64,000 nt of DNA, taken from assembly GCF_030563405.1 (NCBI RefSeq), contig NZ_CP130748.1, positions 310,001-374,000 on the forward strand, in the 5' to 3' direction. This document shows, in pieces, positions 36,014 to 46,137 of the stretch. The DNA comes from Vibrio sp. SNU_ST1 (GTDB lineage: Bacteria; Pseudomonadota; Gammaproteobacteria; Enterobacterales; Vibrionaceae). The notes beneath the pieces were generated by a model that did no database searches, had not been told where the DNA came from, and was given only the letters and a program-made list of their open reading frames with translations. Position numbers and translations under genes: made by a program. Numbering within the stretch: the first letter of the stretch is position 1; each line of letters starts with the position of its first letter.

Positions 36014-38923
36014 ATGACATTTGCTTTGGGGCAACGCTGGATAAGCGATACGGAGAGCGATTTAGGTTTAGGTACCGTTGTAGCAATGGATGCTCGCACA
36101 GTGACAGTAATGTTTGCTGCGTCAGAAGAAAACCGCGTCTATGCACGCACTGATGCTCCCGTAACCCGAGTGGTGTTCAATGTAGGCGATGTCATCGAAT
36201 GCCAAGAAGGTTGGTCTTTATCTGTTGAAGAAGTTATCGAAGATAAAGGGCTACTGACTTATTTGGGTACTCGTGAAGATACTCAAGAGACAGAGGTGAC
36301 TCTGCGTGAAATCTTTCTAAGTAACCAAATCCGCTTTAACAAGCCACAAGACAAGCTGTACGCAGGTCAAATCGACCGTATGGATAACTTTGTGTTGCGT
36401 TACCGCGCACTGAGCAACCAGTACCAACAACACAAGAGCCCAATGCGCGGCTTGTGTGGTATGCGTGCTGGCCTAATTCCTCATCAGTTATACATCGCTC
36501 ATGAAGTGGGTCGTCGTCATGCGCCACGTGTTTTATTAGCCGATGAAGTTGGCCTAGGTAAAACCATCGAAGCGGGCATGATCATCCACCAACAGGTGTT
36601 GTCTGGCCGTGCTGAACGTATCTTGATTGTGGTGCCTGAAACTCTACAGCACCAATGGTTAGTTGAGATGATGCGCCGTTTCAACCTGCACTTTTCTATC
36701 TTTGACGAAGAGCGTTGTATTGAAGCCTTCGCTGAATCGGACAACCCATTTGATACCCAGCAATACGTTCTGTGTTCTTTGGATTTCCTACGTAAGAGCC
36801 GTAAGCGCTACGAGCAAGCACTTGAAGGCGAGTGGGACTTGTTGGTTGTCGATGAAGCGCACCACCTTGAGTGGAGCCAAGACAAACCAAGTCGTGAATA
36901 CCAAGTGGTTGAAGGATTAGCTGAAAACACGTCTGGCGTACTATTACTGACAGCGACCCCTGAACAGCTTGGTCGTGAGAGCCACTTTGCGCGTCTGCGT
37001 CTGCTTGATCCTGACCGCTTCTACGATTACGAAGCATTCGTTGAAGAAGAAGACCAATACGCGCCAGTTGCTGATGCAGTAACGGCATTGTTCTCTGGCG
37101 TGAAACTTGAAAACAGCGCGAAGAACCAGATCACAGAGCTTCTGTCTGAGCAAGATGTTGAGCCTCTATTCCGCGTGATTGAAGGCGATAGCAGCGAAGA
37201 AGAGCAAGCGTTAGCTCGCCAAGAGCTGATTGATAACCTTATGGATCGCCATGGTACAGGTCGTGTTCTATTCAGAAATACTCGTGCTGCAATCAAAGGC
37301 TTCCCTAAGCGTAATGTAAATCTACTGCCGATGGATATTCCAACGCAGTACACAACCTCGATGCGTGTATCGGGCATGATCGGTGGCAAGATGGCACCAG
37401 AAGCTCGAGCTATGAAGATGTTGTACCCAGAAGAGATCTTCCAAGAATTTGAAGGTGAAGATTCAAGCTGGTGGCAATTCGATTCACGTGTGAACTGGTT
37501 GATTGAAAAAATCCAAGACAAGCGCAGCGAAAAGATCCTAGTGATCGCTTCTCGTGCAAGTACTGCTTTGCAATTAGAACAAGCACTGCGTGAGCGTGAA
37601 GGTGTGCGTGCAACTGTATTCCACGAAGGCATGTCGATTCTAGAGCGTGATAAAGCTGCGGCTTACTTTGCTCAAGAAGAGGGGGGTGCTCAGGTTCTTA
37701 TCTGTAGCGAAATCGGCTCTGAAGGTCGTAACTTCCAGTTTGCCAACCAGTTAGTGATGTTCGATCTTCCGTTTAACCCGGATTTACTTGAACAACGTAT
37801 AGGTCGTTTAGATCGTATCGGTCAGCTACGTGATATTGACATTCATGTACCTTACCTAAAAGGCACATCACAGGCGATTCTTGCGCGTTGGTTCGATGAA
37901 GGTCTAAATGCATTTGCAGAGACTTGTCCAACCGGTCGCACAGTTTACGACAAGTATTCTGATGTACTGATCGAAATGTTGGCTTCTGGTAATACAGAGC
38001 AGCTTGATGAAGTCATTGAAGAATCAGCGAAGCTCAATCAAAGCCTGAAATCGGATCTAGAAAAAGGCCGAGATCGCCTATTAGAAATGCATTCAAATGG
38101 TGGCGACAAAGCCCATGAGATTGCTGAAAAGATCGCGTCTACTGATGGTGATACTAACCTAGTTTCTTTTGCACTGAGCTTGTTTGATACCATTGGTCTG
38201 AACCAAGATGACAAGGGTGAAAATGCGTTAGTCGTGACACCTTCTGAACACATGATGGTGCCAAGCTACCCAGGCTTACCTTATGAAGGTGCAACGATTA
38301 CATTTGACCGTGAAACCGCGCTTTCTCGTGAAGACATGAACTTCATTAGCTGGGAACACCCAATGATCCAGGGCGGTATTGATCTGCTATTGAGTGAAGG
38401 TGTGGGTGCGTCTGCGGTATCTCTACTGAAGAACAAAGCGCTGCCAGTGGGTACTATTCTGCTTGAGTTGGTTTACCTTGTTGATGCACAAGCGCCAAAG
38501 CGCAGCGGTATCAGCCAGTTCCTGCCTAAGACGCCGATTCGCTTGATGATGGATGGTCGTGGTAACGATTTATCTGCTCAGGTTGAATTCGATAGCTTTA
38601 ACCGTCAACTAAGCCCGGTAAACCGTCATTTAGCGAGCAAGCTAGTAAACTCGGTACAAGGTGAGATTCACAAGCTAATCGAAGCCGGTGAGACGCATGT
38701 ACTTCCGAAGGTTGAAGAAGTTCGTCAGCAAGCTCAGAAAGATATGCAAACTAACTTGAACGGTGAGTTAGAGCGTCTACAAGCGCTTAAAGCGGTTAAC
38801 CCTAACATTCGTGATGAAGAGCTAGAGGTTATCGAAGCTCAAATCAACGAACTGACAGGTTACATCAGCAAAGCTCAGGTTCAGCTCGATTCGCTACGTT
38901 TGATTGTGGTTTCTCACAACTAG
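36014..38923 (+). CDS. rapA: RNA polymerase-associated ATPase RapA (HepA)
   Basis: 969 residues, full length. An Swi2/Snf2 ATPase that recycles stalled RNA polymerase. N-terminal Tudor-like domains ([20 protein letters not shown]), helicase core with Walker A DEVGLGKT (about 176), DEAH box (about 281), motifs LLTATPEQL, and C-terminal motif [14 protein letters not shown]; then the RapA-specific tail. It stands alone, with terminator after. No anomaly. Confidence 0.97.
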   Translation: MTFALGQRWISDTESDLGLGTVVAMDARTVTVMFAASEENRVYARTDAPVTRVVFNVGDVIECQEGWSLSVEEVIEDKGLLTYLGTREDTQETEVTLREIFLSNQIRFNKPQDKLYAGQIDRMDNFVLRYRALSNQYQQHKSPMRGLCGMRAGLIPHQLYIAHEVGRRHAPRVLLADEVGLGKTIEAGMIIHQQVLSGRAERILIVVPETLQHQWLVEMMRRFNLHFSIFDEERCIEAFAESDNPFDTQQYVLCSLDFLRKSRKRYEQALEGEWDLLVVDEAHHLEWSQDKPSREYQVVEGLAENTSGVLLLTATPEQLGRESHFARLRLLDPDRFYDYEAFVEEEDQYAPVADAVTALFSGVKLENSAKNQITELLSEQDVEPLFRVIEGDSSEEEQALARQELIDNLMDRHGTGRVLFRNTRAAIKGFPKRNVNLLPMDIPTQYTTSMRVSGMIGGKMAPEARAMKMLYPEEIFQEFEGEDSSWWQFDSRVNWLIEKIQDKRSEKILVIASRASTALQLEQALREREGVRATVFHEGMSILERDKAAAYFAQEEGGAQVLICSEIGSEGRNFQFANQLVMFDLPFNPDLLEQRIGRLDRIGQLRDIDIHVPYLKGTSQAILARWFDEGLNAFAETCPTGRTVYDKYSDVLIEMLASGNTEQLDEVIEESAKLNQSLKSDLEKGRDRLLEMHSNGGDKAHEIAEKIASTDGDTNLVSFALSLFDTIGLNQDDKGENALVVTPSEHMMVPSYPGLPYEGATITFDRETALSREDMNFISWEHPMIQGGIDLLLSEGVGASAVSLLKNKALPVGTILLELVYLVDAQAPKRSGISQFLPKTPIRLMMDGRGNDLSAQVEFDSFNRQLSPVNRHLASKLVNSVQGEIHKLIEAGETHVLPKVEEVRQQAQKDMQTNLNGELERLQALKAVNPNIRDEELEVIEAQINELTGYISKAQVQLDSLRLIVVSHN

Positions 38924-38949
38924 TTTTGAATTAGCTAAATGCTTTAACG

Positions 38950-38980
38950 AAATAAGGCCTTCATCACGAAGGCCTTATTT
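38950..38980 (+). terminator. Terminator after rapA
   Basis: AAATAAGGCCTTC, loop ATCAC, GAAGGCCTTATTT, a perfect 13-bp stem 26 bp after the stop; the T tract is short. Confidence 0.8.
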
Positions 38981-38984
38981 GTAT

Positions 38985-39016
38985 CTGTAGTTTGGATAAA
39001 CTGTAGCTTGGTTAAA
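38985..39016. repeat. 16-bp tandem duplication upstream of rluA
   Basis: CTGTAGTTTGGATAAA (38985-39000) and CTGTAGCTTGGTTAAA (39001-39016), 14 of 16 identical, just after the rapA terminator. Confidence 0.8.
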
Positions 39017-39103
39017 GCTTAGCGCTCGATTATATTCCTATCTAGTGATCAATCGCGAAATGAAGAAAAAAATCAAAACTTCCTTAGTAGTTAAGAGGCT
39101 CTA

Positions 39104-39838
39104 ATGGCGTTAGAACAGTACACACCACCACGTGAACCGTGGACAGATATTGTCTATCAAGATGATGATATTCTTGTGGTGAACAAGCCAGCAGGCCTAC
39201 TTTCGGTACCGGGGAGACTGCCTGAGCACTACGACAGTATGTGGAGTCGGTTGGTTGTGGATTTTCCGGAGATTCAGGTTGTGCATCGGTTGGATATGTC
39301 GACATCAGGCTTGATGCTGCTCGCTAAACACAAACAAGCTGAGCGGCATTTGAAGAAGCAATTTCAATATCGACTGACACACAAACTCTATTACGCGCGA
39401 GTATGGGGTTCAGTGGGAGAAGCAGAAGGTTTGATAGATCTGCCACTCATTTGTGATTGGCCAAATCGACCAAAGCAAAAAGTGTGCTTCGAGGATGGTA
39501 AATCATCTCAGACTCGCTATGTGGTTGAGCAAGAGGAACTACAAACGACTTTATTGAAGCTACTGCCTATCACAGGCCGCTCTCATCAGTTGCGTGTGCA
39601 TTGTATGGAAATAGGGAATCCAATTGTGGGCGACGAGTTTTACGCAACGCCTGAAGCTTTTGAGTATAGCGATCGGCTAGCTTTACATGCATGTGAACTG
39701 AGCTTCTATCATCCAGCGAACAACCAACTGTTCAAAGCCTTTGTTCCTTGTGAATTTTACCCTCAAGCATCGCCACAAATCGAATTGCACTTTGAAATTG
39801 CGCCAGAGCTTCCAGACTACAGTAAGCTAAAAGCTTAG
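39104..39838 (+). CDS. rluA: Pseudouridine synthase RluA (23S rRNA U746 and tRNA U32)
   Basis: 244 residues. Catalytic HRLDMSTSGL (Asp about 62), preceded by VVNKPAGLLSVPGR, and the later LLPITGRSHQLRVHC are RluA-family motifs. No S4 domain, as expected for RluA rather than RluC/D. The next gene starts 34 bp after its stop. The RluA branch is supported by short length and missing S4; confirm by phylogeny. Confidence 0.9.
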   Translation: MALEQYTPPREPWTDIVYQDDDILVVNKPAGLLSVPGRLPEHYDSMWSRLVVDFPEIQVVHRLDMSTSGLMLLAKHKQAERHLKKQFQYRLTHKLYYARVWGSVGEAEGLIDLPLICDWPNRPKQKVCFEDGKSSQTRYVVEQEELQTTLLKLLPITGRSHQLRVHCMEIGNPIVGDEFYATPEAFEYSDRLALHACELSFYHPANNQLFKAFVPCEFYPQASPQIELHFEIAPELPDYSKLKA

Positions 39839-39872
39839 AATGGTTAAATTAATACCAATGCAAGGACGTACA

Positions 39873-40835
39873 ATGCCGAAGTTGAAAGTGGTCTTTCTCG
39901 ACAGAGCCACCATCCCATCTCAAATCAATTTAAAACCTCTTAGCTTTGAACATCAATGGATTGAGTATAATTTCACAACTCCCGAGCTTGTCTCAGAGCG
40001 AGTTAAAGGTGCCGATGTCGTGATCACCAATAAAGTGGTGCTCAATGAATCAAATTTGGCTCAAGCACATCAACTTAAGCTGATCGCTGTTTCGGCGACA
40101 GGTGTGAACAATGTCGATGTGGAATACTGCAAGATCAACAATATCGCGGTGGCTAACGTACAGGGCTACGCGACTCTATCGGTTCCTGAACATGTCATCG
40201 CAATGCTGTTTGCACTGAAAAGAAACCTCGTCGGTTACCACCAAGACATTGAAGCGGGAGAGTGGCAGAAGGACAAGCAGTTCTGTTTCTTTACTCATCC
40301 GATTCAAGATGTAGCAGGCAGTACATTAGGTTTAATTGGTAGTGGTAGTTTAGGGCAAGCGACTGCGATATTGGCTAAAGCGATCGGCATGAACGTCATT
40401 TTTGCGGAGCGTAAAGGGGTAGACACTTGTCGCGAAGGCTTTTTGCCTTTTGATACTGTGTTGCAGCAAGCGGATGCGATCAGCTTACATTGCCCATTAA
40501 CTGAAGCGACTCGAAATCTGATTTCAGAGCGAGAGCTAACCATGATGAAATCAAGTGCGGTATTAATTAATGCTGGCCGTGGTGGACTTGTCGATGATCA
40601 AACCTTGGTCGAAGCATTGAACAATCATGAGATTGCTGGTGCGGGCATGGATGTGTTTACACAAGAACCTGCAGATAATTCGAATCCATTATTGGCTAAC
40701 AGCCACTTACCTAATTTACTACTGACACCACATGTGGCGTGGGGCAGCGATAGCTCCATTCAAAAGCTGTCTGATATCTTAATCGATAATATTGATGGGT
40801 TTGTTGCAGGTAATCCGCAGAACTTAGTGAGTTGA
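39873..40835 (+). CDS. D-2-hydroxyacid dehydrogenase (glycerate dehydrogenase-like)
   Basis: 320 residues from ATG 39873 (AAGGA 7 bp upstream; the earlier in-frame ATG at 39840 has none). NAD-dependent: the Rossmann motif is GLIGSGSLG (about 153), and the catalytic Arg (NAGRGGLVDD), Glu (FTQEP) and His (TPHVAW) are all visible. Similar to HprA/GyaR that interconvert hydroxypyruvate and glycerate; substrate is inferred only. 34 bp after rluA. Confidence 0.88.
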   Translation: MPKLKVVFLDRATIPSQINLKPLSFEHQWIEYNFTTPELVSERVKGADVVITNKVVLNESNLAQAHQLKLIAVSATGVNNVDVEYCKINNIAVANVQGYATLSVPEHVIAMLFALKRNLVGYHQDIEAGEWQKDKQFCFFTHPIQDVAGSTLGLIGSGSLGQATAILAKAIGMNVIFAERKGVDTCREGFLPFDTVLQQADAISLHCPLTEATRNLISERELTMMKSSAVLINAGRGGLVDDQTLVEALNNHEIAGAGMDVFTQEPADNSNPLLANSHLPNLLLTPHVAWGSDSSIQKLSDILIDNIDGFVAGNPQNLVS

Positions 40836-40865
40836 TTGAAGAATTGAATGGTGCAAGCACAAAAT

Positions 40866-40896
40866 AAAAAAGGTTGGCTTTTAGGCCAACCTTTTT
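40866..40896. terminator. Bidirectional terminator between the dehydrogenase and usp genes
   Basis: AAAAAGGTTGGC, loop TTTTAG, GCCAACCTTTTT; symmetric A and T tracts between convergent genes. Confidence 0.93.
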
Positions 40897-40920
40897 AGAT
40901 CGTTATGTCGATTAAGTGAT

Positions 40921-41358
40921 TTAGCCTTGCGGCTTAACTACCAGTACATTGATTGGTGAGTTCTGTACCACTTTGCTTGCAACAGAACCAAGTACAACCT
41001 TGTCGATTTTCGAACGCTTATGACTAGGCATCACGATAAGGTCTGCCCCTAGTTTCTCTGCGCAATCAAGAATCGTTGTGTAGGTCTTGCCTTCGGCAAC
41101 GTGAACTTTATAGATCACATCATCGTCGATATGCTTATCAGCAAATTCTTTCAGCTGATTTTTAACATCAAGCTTCATTTGGTTTGCTGCATCTTTCGGG
41201 AAGTAAGACGCTACCATCGACATGTGGATGCCCGGTAATACGTTTAGAATGTGGATCTCAGCATTACTGTGTTTCGCGTGCCATACCGCTAACTCGACCG
41301 CTTTATCAGAAAAGCCTTTGTCGTTCAGATCAACGGGAACAAGGATTTGTCTATACAT
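40921..41358 (-). CDS. Universal stress protein (UspA family)
   Basis: 145 residues, single Usp domain: begins MYRQILVPVDLNDKGFSDKA, with the nucleotide-loop region MPSHKRSKIDKVVLGSVASKVV. The usual G-2x-G start of the ATP loop is replaced by S-H-K-R, so ATP binding is uncertain. It lies beside the TRAP transporter, on the same strand and downstream, as TeaD does beside TeaABC in Halomonas. A terminator and 66 bp separate it from the permease gene, so it is probably transcribed on its own. Confidence 0.9.
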   Translation of the reverse strand: MYRQILVPVDLNDKGFSDKAVELAVWHAKHSNAEIHILNVLPGIHMSMVASYFPKDAANQMKLDVKNQLKEFADKHIDDDVIYKVHVAEGKTYTTILDCAEKLGADLIVMPSHKRSKIDKVVLGSVASKVVQNSPINVLVVKPQG

Positions 41359-41377
41359 GTATTCGTCTCTTTTTGAG

Positions 41378-41403
41378 CAGCGCCTAGTACATACTAAGCG
41401 CTG
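41378..41403. promoter_or_regulatory. Long dyad upstream of usp
   Basis: Left arm CAGCGC then TAGTA, right arm TACTA then GCGCTG, central CA. Eleven pairs and one mismatch over 26 bp, 20-45 bp before the usp start. Either an operator or a 5'-leader hairpin. Confidence 0.55.
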
Positions 41404-41426
41404 TAATTATCTTTTCCATGTAGTAA

Positions 41427-41460
41427 AAAAGCCAAATAGAGTAGAGCGCTATTTGGCTCT
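41427..41460 (-). terminator. Terminator of the TRAP permease gene
   Basis: On the minus strand GCCAAATAG, 9-nt loop, CTATTTGGC followed by TTTTTT, beginning a few bases after the permease stop. Confidence 0.88.
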
Positions 41461-41465
41461 ATCCA

Positions 41466-44045
41466 TTACGCGCTAATCTCATCCTTACGAGCACGCCTTC
41501 TTTGGTTCATCGCTAAACCAATCAAAATCAATAGGGCAGGTAAGAATACCCACTCTTTCATTGGTCGTTCTGCATCTTGAATAACGGATTTAATTTCCCA
41601 ATCAAAGTCAATGCCAGCGGCTTCTGCTGGGCTACCAAACTCAACCATATCAACAATCATCTTGTCGTCAGCTTGTGTCAGCATTAGGCCCATTGAAGCA
41701 ATGCGGTCTTCACTTGTTGTCGCAGAATCTTCAAACGGAAGGCGAACTGTTTTCTCAGAATAGTTACCTTCTAAGTTTTCGCCACCGACTCTCAACTCAA
41801 GTGATTGTCCCACATCCAGCCTTTCTGTGATTTGAGCGATCTCAACTCCAGGTGAAAGAACTTTCTCTGGATAAATCATGTCCCACCAGAAACCAGGGCG
41901 GAAGAAAGAGAAGGTCAGAACGATAAGCAGTATAGTTTCCCACCACTTGTTCTTAGTGAACCACCAACCTTGTGTCGCTGCTGCAAAGATAAGTACCGCA
42001 GTAACCGAAGAGAAAATCGTCAGTGCTAAGTGCCACCAAGAATCAATACCCATCAACAGTAGTTGGGTATTGAAGATGAACATGAACGGCAATATCGCGG
42101 TTCGGATATCGTAGGTAAAACCTTGAATACCGGTACGAATCGGGTCTGATTTAGCAATCGCAGCGGCCGCAAATGCAGCCAAACCTACCGGAGGCGTATC
42201 ATCCGCAAGAATACCGAAATAGAAAACGAATAAGTGAACCGCAATCAGTGGAATGATCAAGCCGTGCGCTGCACCTAAGGTAACAATTACTGGCGCCATC
42301 AATGTTGAAACAACGATGTAGTTCGCCGTTGTTGGTAAGCCCATACCTAAGATTAAGCTGATTACCGCAGTAAAAAGCAACATAAGAATGATGCTACCGC
42401 CGGAGATGAACTCAACAAAATCGGTCATTACAAGGCCGATACCTGTAAGCGTTACCACGCCTACGACCGTACCTGCTGCAGCTGTCGCTACACCGATACC
42501 GATCATGTTACGTGCGCCTGAAACCAAGCTCTCTGCTAGGTCAACGAAACCTGCTTTAGTTTGCTCTGCAAGATCGTCTGATTTGTTCATCAGAGTCATC
42601 AAAGGACGCTGAGTGATCAGAATGAAGATCATGAACACAGTCGCCCAGAATGCTGACAGACCTGGAGAGAAACGTTCAACCGTTAAACACCAAACTAGAA
42701 CCACGATAGGCAGTAGGAAGTGAAGGCCAGACTTAATCGTTGGGCCTGGATCAGGAACTTCTGTTAGGTTCTCGTCGATTTCCATGCCACCTTCAGCTGC
42801 GTATTTAGCCGAAACACGAACCAGAGCGATATAAGAGACTAATAGAGCAACAGTCACAATTGGTGTGGCTGCAGCGCCAAAGACATCTTTCGTCCAGCCG
42901 ACACCGTAGTAAACCGCAGCACTGATGACACATAGGCCTAAGATAGTAGCAGTGAAAGAGAGTAGGCTTTGCACGATAGTTGGTGTGTGACGACGAGGTA
43001 AGCCCGTCATACCGGCTTTACATGCCTCTAAGTGAACAATGTAAATCAGGGCGATGTAAGAGATCAGAGCTGGTAATAGCGCCGCCTTGATTACTTCTAC
43101 ATACGAGATGCCTACATACTCAACCATCAAGAATGCCGCAGCACCCATGATAGGTGGCGTTAGCTGACCGTTGGTTGAAGCCGCAACTTCTACTGCACCG
43201 GCTTTTGTGCCCGGGAAACCAACACGCTTCATTAGCGGGATAGTAAAGGTACCTGTGGTAACTACGTTAGCAATCGAAGAACCTGATACCAGACCAGATA
43301 AACCAGACGCTACAACGGCTGCTTTCGCTGGGCCGCCCTTCATGTGGCCAAGCAGAGAGAATGCAACTTTGATGAAGTAAGCGCCTGCACCCGCGCGCTC
43401 AAGCATTGCACCAAACAGTACAAACAAGAATACGAATGACGTTGATACGCCAAGAGCTACACCGAAAACACCTTCTGTTGTTAGCCACAGGTGCGACATT
43501 GCCTTGTTCAGGCTCGCGCCTTTGTGGGCAATAACGTCTGGCATGTGAGGGCCACCAAAGGTGTAAAGTAGGAATACTGCCGCCACAACCATAAGAGGTG
43601 GACCTAAAGCGCGTCGTGTTGCTTCAAGCAGTAGAACCATACCGAATACCGCTGCAACAATATCAAACGTTGTTGGAGCGCCTGAACGTTCAGCGAGTTG
43701 AGTATAGAAAATATAGATATAAGAAGCTGAAAAGCTACCTACAAGCGCTAATATCCAGTCGACGGCTGGGATGCGATCCCTAGGCGAATTCTTCATGGCT
43801 GGATAAGCGGTAAAGGCTAGGAAAATAGCAAACGTAAGGTGAATTGCTCGAGCTTCAGTGTCGTTTAAAATTGCGAAGTTAAAAATGAATGGCAGCGGAG
43901 ATGCATACCAAAGTTGGAACAGTGACCAACATAGAGGCACAAACCATAAAATACGGCCTTGGATACCACGAGGGCTACGCGCACCAGTATCTGATTGTGC
44001 CACCATTTCTTGCACATCTGGAGACGGTGATGTTGTCTGCGTCAT
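41466..44045 (-). CDS. TRAP transporter fused permease (4TM/12TM)
   Basis: 859 residues from ATG at 44043-44045 (AAGGATAAAG upstream; the start at 44090 lacks one). The small DctQ-like and large DctM-like subunits are fused into one protein, typical of TAXI-type TRAP systems, with many membrane helices throughout and the large-subunit motifs PTTANYIVVSTLMAP and DDTPPVGLAAFAAAAIAK. The C-terminal about 100 residues form a soluble PDZ/DUF3394-like tail (MIVDMVEFGSPAEAAGIDFDWE) and one last helix. Driven by an ion gradient; substrate unknown. The binding protein gene is upstream on the same strand. Confidence 0.93.
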   Translation of the reverse strand: MTQTTSPSPDVQEMVAQSDTGARSPRGIQGRILWFVPLCWSLFQLWYASPLPFIFNFAILNDTEARAIHLTFAIFLAFTAYPAMKNSPRDRIPAVDWILALVGSFSASYIYIFYTQLAERSGAPTTFDIVAAVFGMVLLLEATRRALGPPLMVVAAVFLLYTFGGPHMPDVIAHKGASLNKAMSHLWLTTEGVFGVALGVSTSFVFLFVLFGAMLERAGAGAYFIKVAFSLLGHMKGGPAKAAVVASGLSGLVSGSSIANVVTTGTFTIPLMKRVGFPGTKAGAVEVAASTNGQLTPPIMGAAAFLMVEYVGISYVEVIKAALLPALISYIALIYIVHLEACKAGMTGLPRRHTPTIVQSLLSFTATILGLCVISAAVYYGVGWTKDVFGAAATPIVTVALLVSYIALVRVSAKYAAEGGMEIDENLTEVPDPGPTIKSGLHFLLPIVVLVWCLTVERFSPGLSAFWATVFMIFILITQRPLMTLMNKSDDLAEQTKAGFVDLAESLVSGARNMIGIGVATAAAGTVVGVVTLTGIGLVMTDFVEFISGGSIILMLLFTAVISLILGMGLPTTANYIVVSTLMAPVIVTLGAAHGLIIPLIAVHLFVFYFGILADDTPPVGLAAFAAAAIAKSDPIRTGIQGFTYDIRTAILPFMFIFNTQLLLMGIDSWWHLALTIFSSVTAVLIFAAATQGWWFTKNKWWETILLIVLTFSFFRPGFWWDMIYPEKVLSPGVEIAQITERLDVGQSLELRVGGENLEGNYSEKTVRLPFEDSATTSEDRIASMGLMLTQADDKMIVDMVEFGSPAEAAGIDFDWEIKSVIQDAERPMKEWVFLPALLILIGLAMNQRRRARKDEISA

Positions 44046-44184
44046 GTACTTTATCCTTATTATTGATGGTCTGCCTTTTGTTACGAGCAACTAAACGTGA
44101 TTTCTTTCCTATCTAGTGTAGCGAATGGATAGAGAAATGCGTTCTTTGTTCGTCTTTGTCTTAGGCTTGATACGAAGGTAAGTC

Positions 44185-44197
44185 CTCCAAATTGGAG
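44185..44197. promoter_or_regulatory. Short palindrome in the gap before the permease gene
   Basis: CTCCAAATTGGAG, 6+1+6 palindrome, 140 bp before the permease start; possibly an operator. Weak evidence. Confidence 0.3.
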
Positions 44198-44250
44198 AAA
44201 CTTAAAGGGTTGTTCTTTTCACTTAAATTATTTTTATAAAACGTGAAAAG

Positions 44251-44279
44251 CCAATAAGGAGGGCTAGCCTCCTTATTGG
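44251..44279 (-). terminator. Hairpin between TAXI and permease genes (partial terminator)
   Basis: CCAATAAGGAGG and CCTCCTTATTGG form a perfect 12-bp stem 21 bp after the binding-protein stop. The following minus-strand sequence CTTTTCACG is a short T tract, so it may act as a leaky terminator or an mRNA stabiliser that raises binding protein over permease. Confidence 0.7.
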
Positions 44280-44300
44280 TTTAGTAGGCTTAAAGTAGAG

Positions 44301-45269
44301 TTACTTTAGAAGACCTACTTCTTTGTAGTATTTTGCTGCACCTGGGTGAAGAGGGATAGAGATACCCGCTTTAACCATGTCTTCTTTTTTCAGGTTAGCA
44401 AATGCTGGGTGCAGACGTTTGAATGTTGCGAAGTTTTCAAATACTGCTTTAGCAACGTTGTATGCTACTTCATCCGAAACGTCTGAAGTTGTTACCATTG
44501 TTGCTGCAACACCAAAGCTATTTACGTCAGCATCTGTACCGCGGTACATACCAGCAGGTACTGTGCTGTATGCGTAGTATGGGTTTTCAGCTACGATCTT
44601 GTCGATCTGTGGACCTGTTGCAGAAACCAGTTTTGCATCACAAGACGTTGTAGCTTCTTTAATTGATCCGTTCGGGTGACCAACCATGTAGATGAATGCA
44701 TCAATCTTATTATCACAAAGTGCTTGTGAACGCTCAGAACCTTTCAGTTCAGAAGCAAGCTTGAAGCTATCGTTAGTCCAGCCCATAGAGTCCATTACAA
44801 CACCCATCGTTGCACGGTCGCCAGAACCAGGATTACCGATGTTTACACGCTTACCAGCTAGGTCTGAAACATTGTTGATACCAGCATCGGTGCGCGCGAT
44901 GATGTTGAACGGTTCTGTATGTAGAGAGAACATAGCACGAAGTTTCTTGTATTCGCCTTGATCTTTGAACTTACTTGTACCGTTGTAGCCGTGGTATTGC
45001 CAGTCCGATTGAACAACACCGAAATCTAGTTCACCAGCACGGATGGTATTAACGTTGTAGATTGAACCGCCAGTAGACTCGACAGAACAACGAATGTTGT
45101 GATCTTTGCGGCCTTTGTTCACTAGCTTACAAATTGCACCACCAGTAGGGTAATAAACACCCGTTACTGAACCAGTACCAATTGTGATGAACTCTTGAGC
45201 GTTAACTGCGCCAGCGCCCATTACAGCAGCTGCAATAGCCCCAACTTTAATCAGTTTGGTAAATGCCAT
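44301..45269 (-). CDS. TRAP transporter solute-binding protein, TAXI family
   Basis: 322 residues with signal peptide 1-24 ([20 protein letters not shown], cut after VNA). TAXI family: [64 protein letters not shown]. Captures an unknown organic acid or amino acid (glutamate/glutamine are known for some TAXI proteins) and delivers it to the fused permease. Three cysteines in the mature part. Confidence 0.95.
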   Translation of the reverse strand: MAFTKLIKVGAIAAAVMGAGAVNAQEFITIGTGSVTGVYYPTGGAICKLVNKGRKDHNIRCSVESTGGSIYNVNTIRAGELDFGVVQSDWQYHGYNGTSKFKDQGEYKKLRAMFSLHTEPFNIIARTDAGINNVSDLAGKRVNIGNPGSGDRATMGVVMDSMGWTNDSFKLASELKGSERSQALCDNKIDAFIYMVGHPNGSIKEATTSCDAKLVSATGPQIDKIVAENPYYAYSTVPAGMYRGTDADVNSFGVAATMVTTSDVSDEVAYNVAKAVFENFATFKRLHPAFANLKKEDMVKAGISIPLHPGAAKYYKEVGLLK

Positions 45270-45612
45270 GAATTTCCCTTCCTTTATTCATTATTAACCC
45301 TGAAACAAGTGTAGTCGTTTCTGGAGTTTCCTATTTGGAAACGGCACCTTTTTCAATCCATGTGATGAAAAAGTGGCTGAATAATATCAAAAATTGGCAG
45401 AAAATTACTCAAATGTTAAAAGATATAGCGAAAAAATCTAACAAATGACGGTTGGATCTCGTGTTTGATTTGCTATTGAGTTTTTTAAAATCAATGAGTT
45501 AGTGGTTTTTGGGAGAGGCGTGATAGATATCTTAGGATGTGATTTGGATCACGAACTAAATAGATGTTTGTGATCCAATAGTAATGGCTGATAGTTATGA
45601 AACTGTGAGCAA
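45270..45612. promoter_or_regulatory. Control region of the TAXI gene: inverted repeat and CRP-like site
   Basis: 343 bp, AT-rich. GTTTCC-TATTT-GGAAAC (45326-45342) is a perfect 6-5-6 inverted repeat about 57 bp before the TAXI start. TGTGATTTGGATCACG (45538-45553) matches the CRP consensus at all but the last core base; a half-site GTGATCCAA follows at 45570-45578, making a TTGGATCAC/GTGATCCAA inverted pair with a 17-nt spacer. Nothing else of note. Confidence 0.5.
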
Positions 45613-46083
45613 TTATCCTGCGTATTCAAACAGTTCGCATACAGAATCGAACAGTTGCTTAGTGGTAACTGATAAGGTTGGAGTAATGAAGATAGTATCA
45701 TCTCCAGCAACTACACCCAGTATGCCTTCTGACTTACCTAATGAATCTAATAAACGAGCAATAAGCTGCGCGGCACCAGGGCCAGTATGTATCACAACCA
45801 ATGCATTGTTGTGGTCAATATCTAACACTAACTCTCTTAAAGAGCTCGAAACCGTCGGAACACCAAGTTCAGCAGGAAGACAGTAAACCATCTCCATTTT
45901 TGCATTGCGTGTTCGCACGGCGCCAAACTTAGTTAACATACGCGAAACTTTAGATTGGTTGATACTTTCAAAGCCTTCATGCTTCAGGGCATCGACAATC
46001 TCGCCTTGCGAACCAAAACGTTCTTCTTTTAGTAGTGATTTAAAAGCTCGAACTAAGTTGTCTTGTTTTTCTGTATTGCGCAT
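45613..46083 (-). CDS. argR: Arginine repressor
   Basis: 156 residues. N-terminal winged helix with the ArgR signature [27 protein letters not shown]-terminal hexamerisation and arginine-binding domain with [17 protein letters not shown] and [14 protein letters not shown]. It controls arginine biosynthesis and uptake. It is divergent from mdh, as in other gammaproteobacteria. Confidence 0.97.
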   Translation of the reverse strand: MRNTEKQDNLVRAFKSLLKEERFGSQGEIVDALKHEGFESINQSKVSRMLTKFGAVRTRNAKMEMVYCLPAELGVPTVSSSLRELVLDIDHNNALVVIHTGPGAAQLIARLLDSLGKSEGILGVVAGDDTIFITPTLSVTTKQLFDSVCELFEYAG

Positions 46084-46111
46084 ATGTCATTCTTATTCAT
46101 TAACAAAGATG

Positions 46112-46137
46112 TTTGCATATTCTCGCATACATATTCA
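46112..46137. promoter_or_regulatory. Possible ARG box ahead of argR
   Basis: The stretch reads TTTGCATATTCTCGCATA then CATATTCAG. It resembles the paired ARG boxes in the argR-mdh gap of E. coli; the TATTCA half-site is good, but the rest is weaker. Autoregulation is plausible, not proven. Confidence 0.4.

Noticed and set aside
36696..37088. 130-codon open frame on the minus strand
   Set aside because: Also antisense inside rapA.
37027..37632. 201-codon open frame on the minus strand
   Set aside because: Antisense to the well-conserved rapA, no ribosome site or recognisable domain; a shadow of codon bias.
45584..45886. 100-codon open frame on the plus strand
   Set aside because: Antisense shadow of argR; rich in Ser/Thr, no ribosome site.
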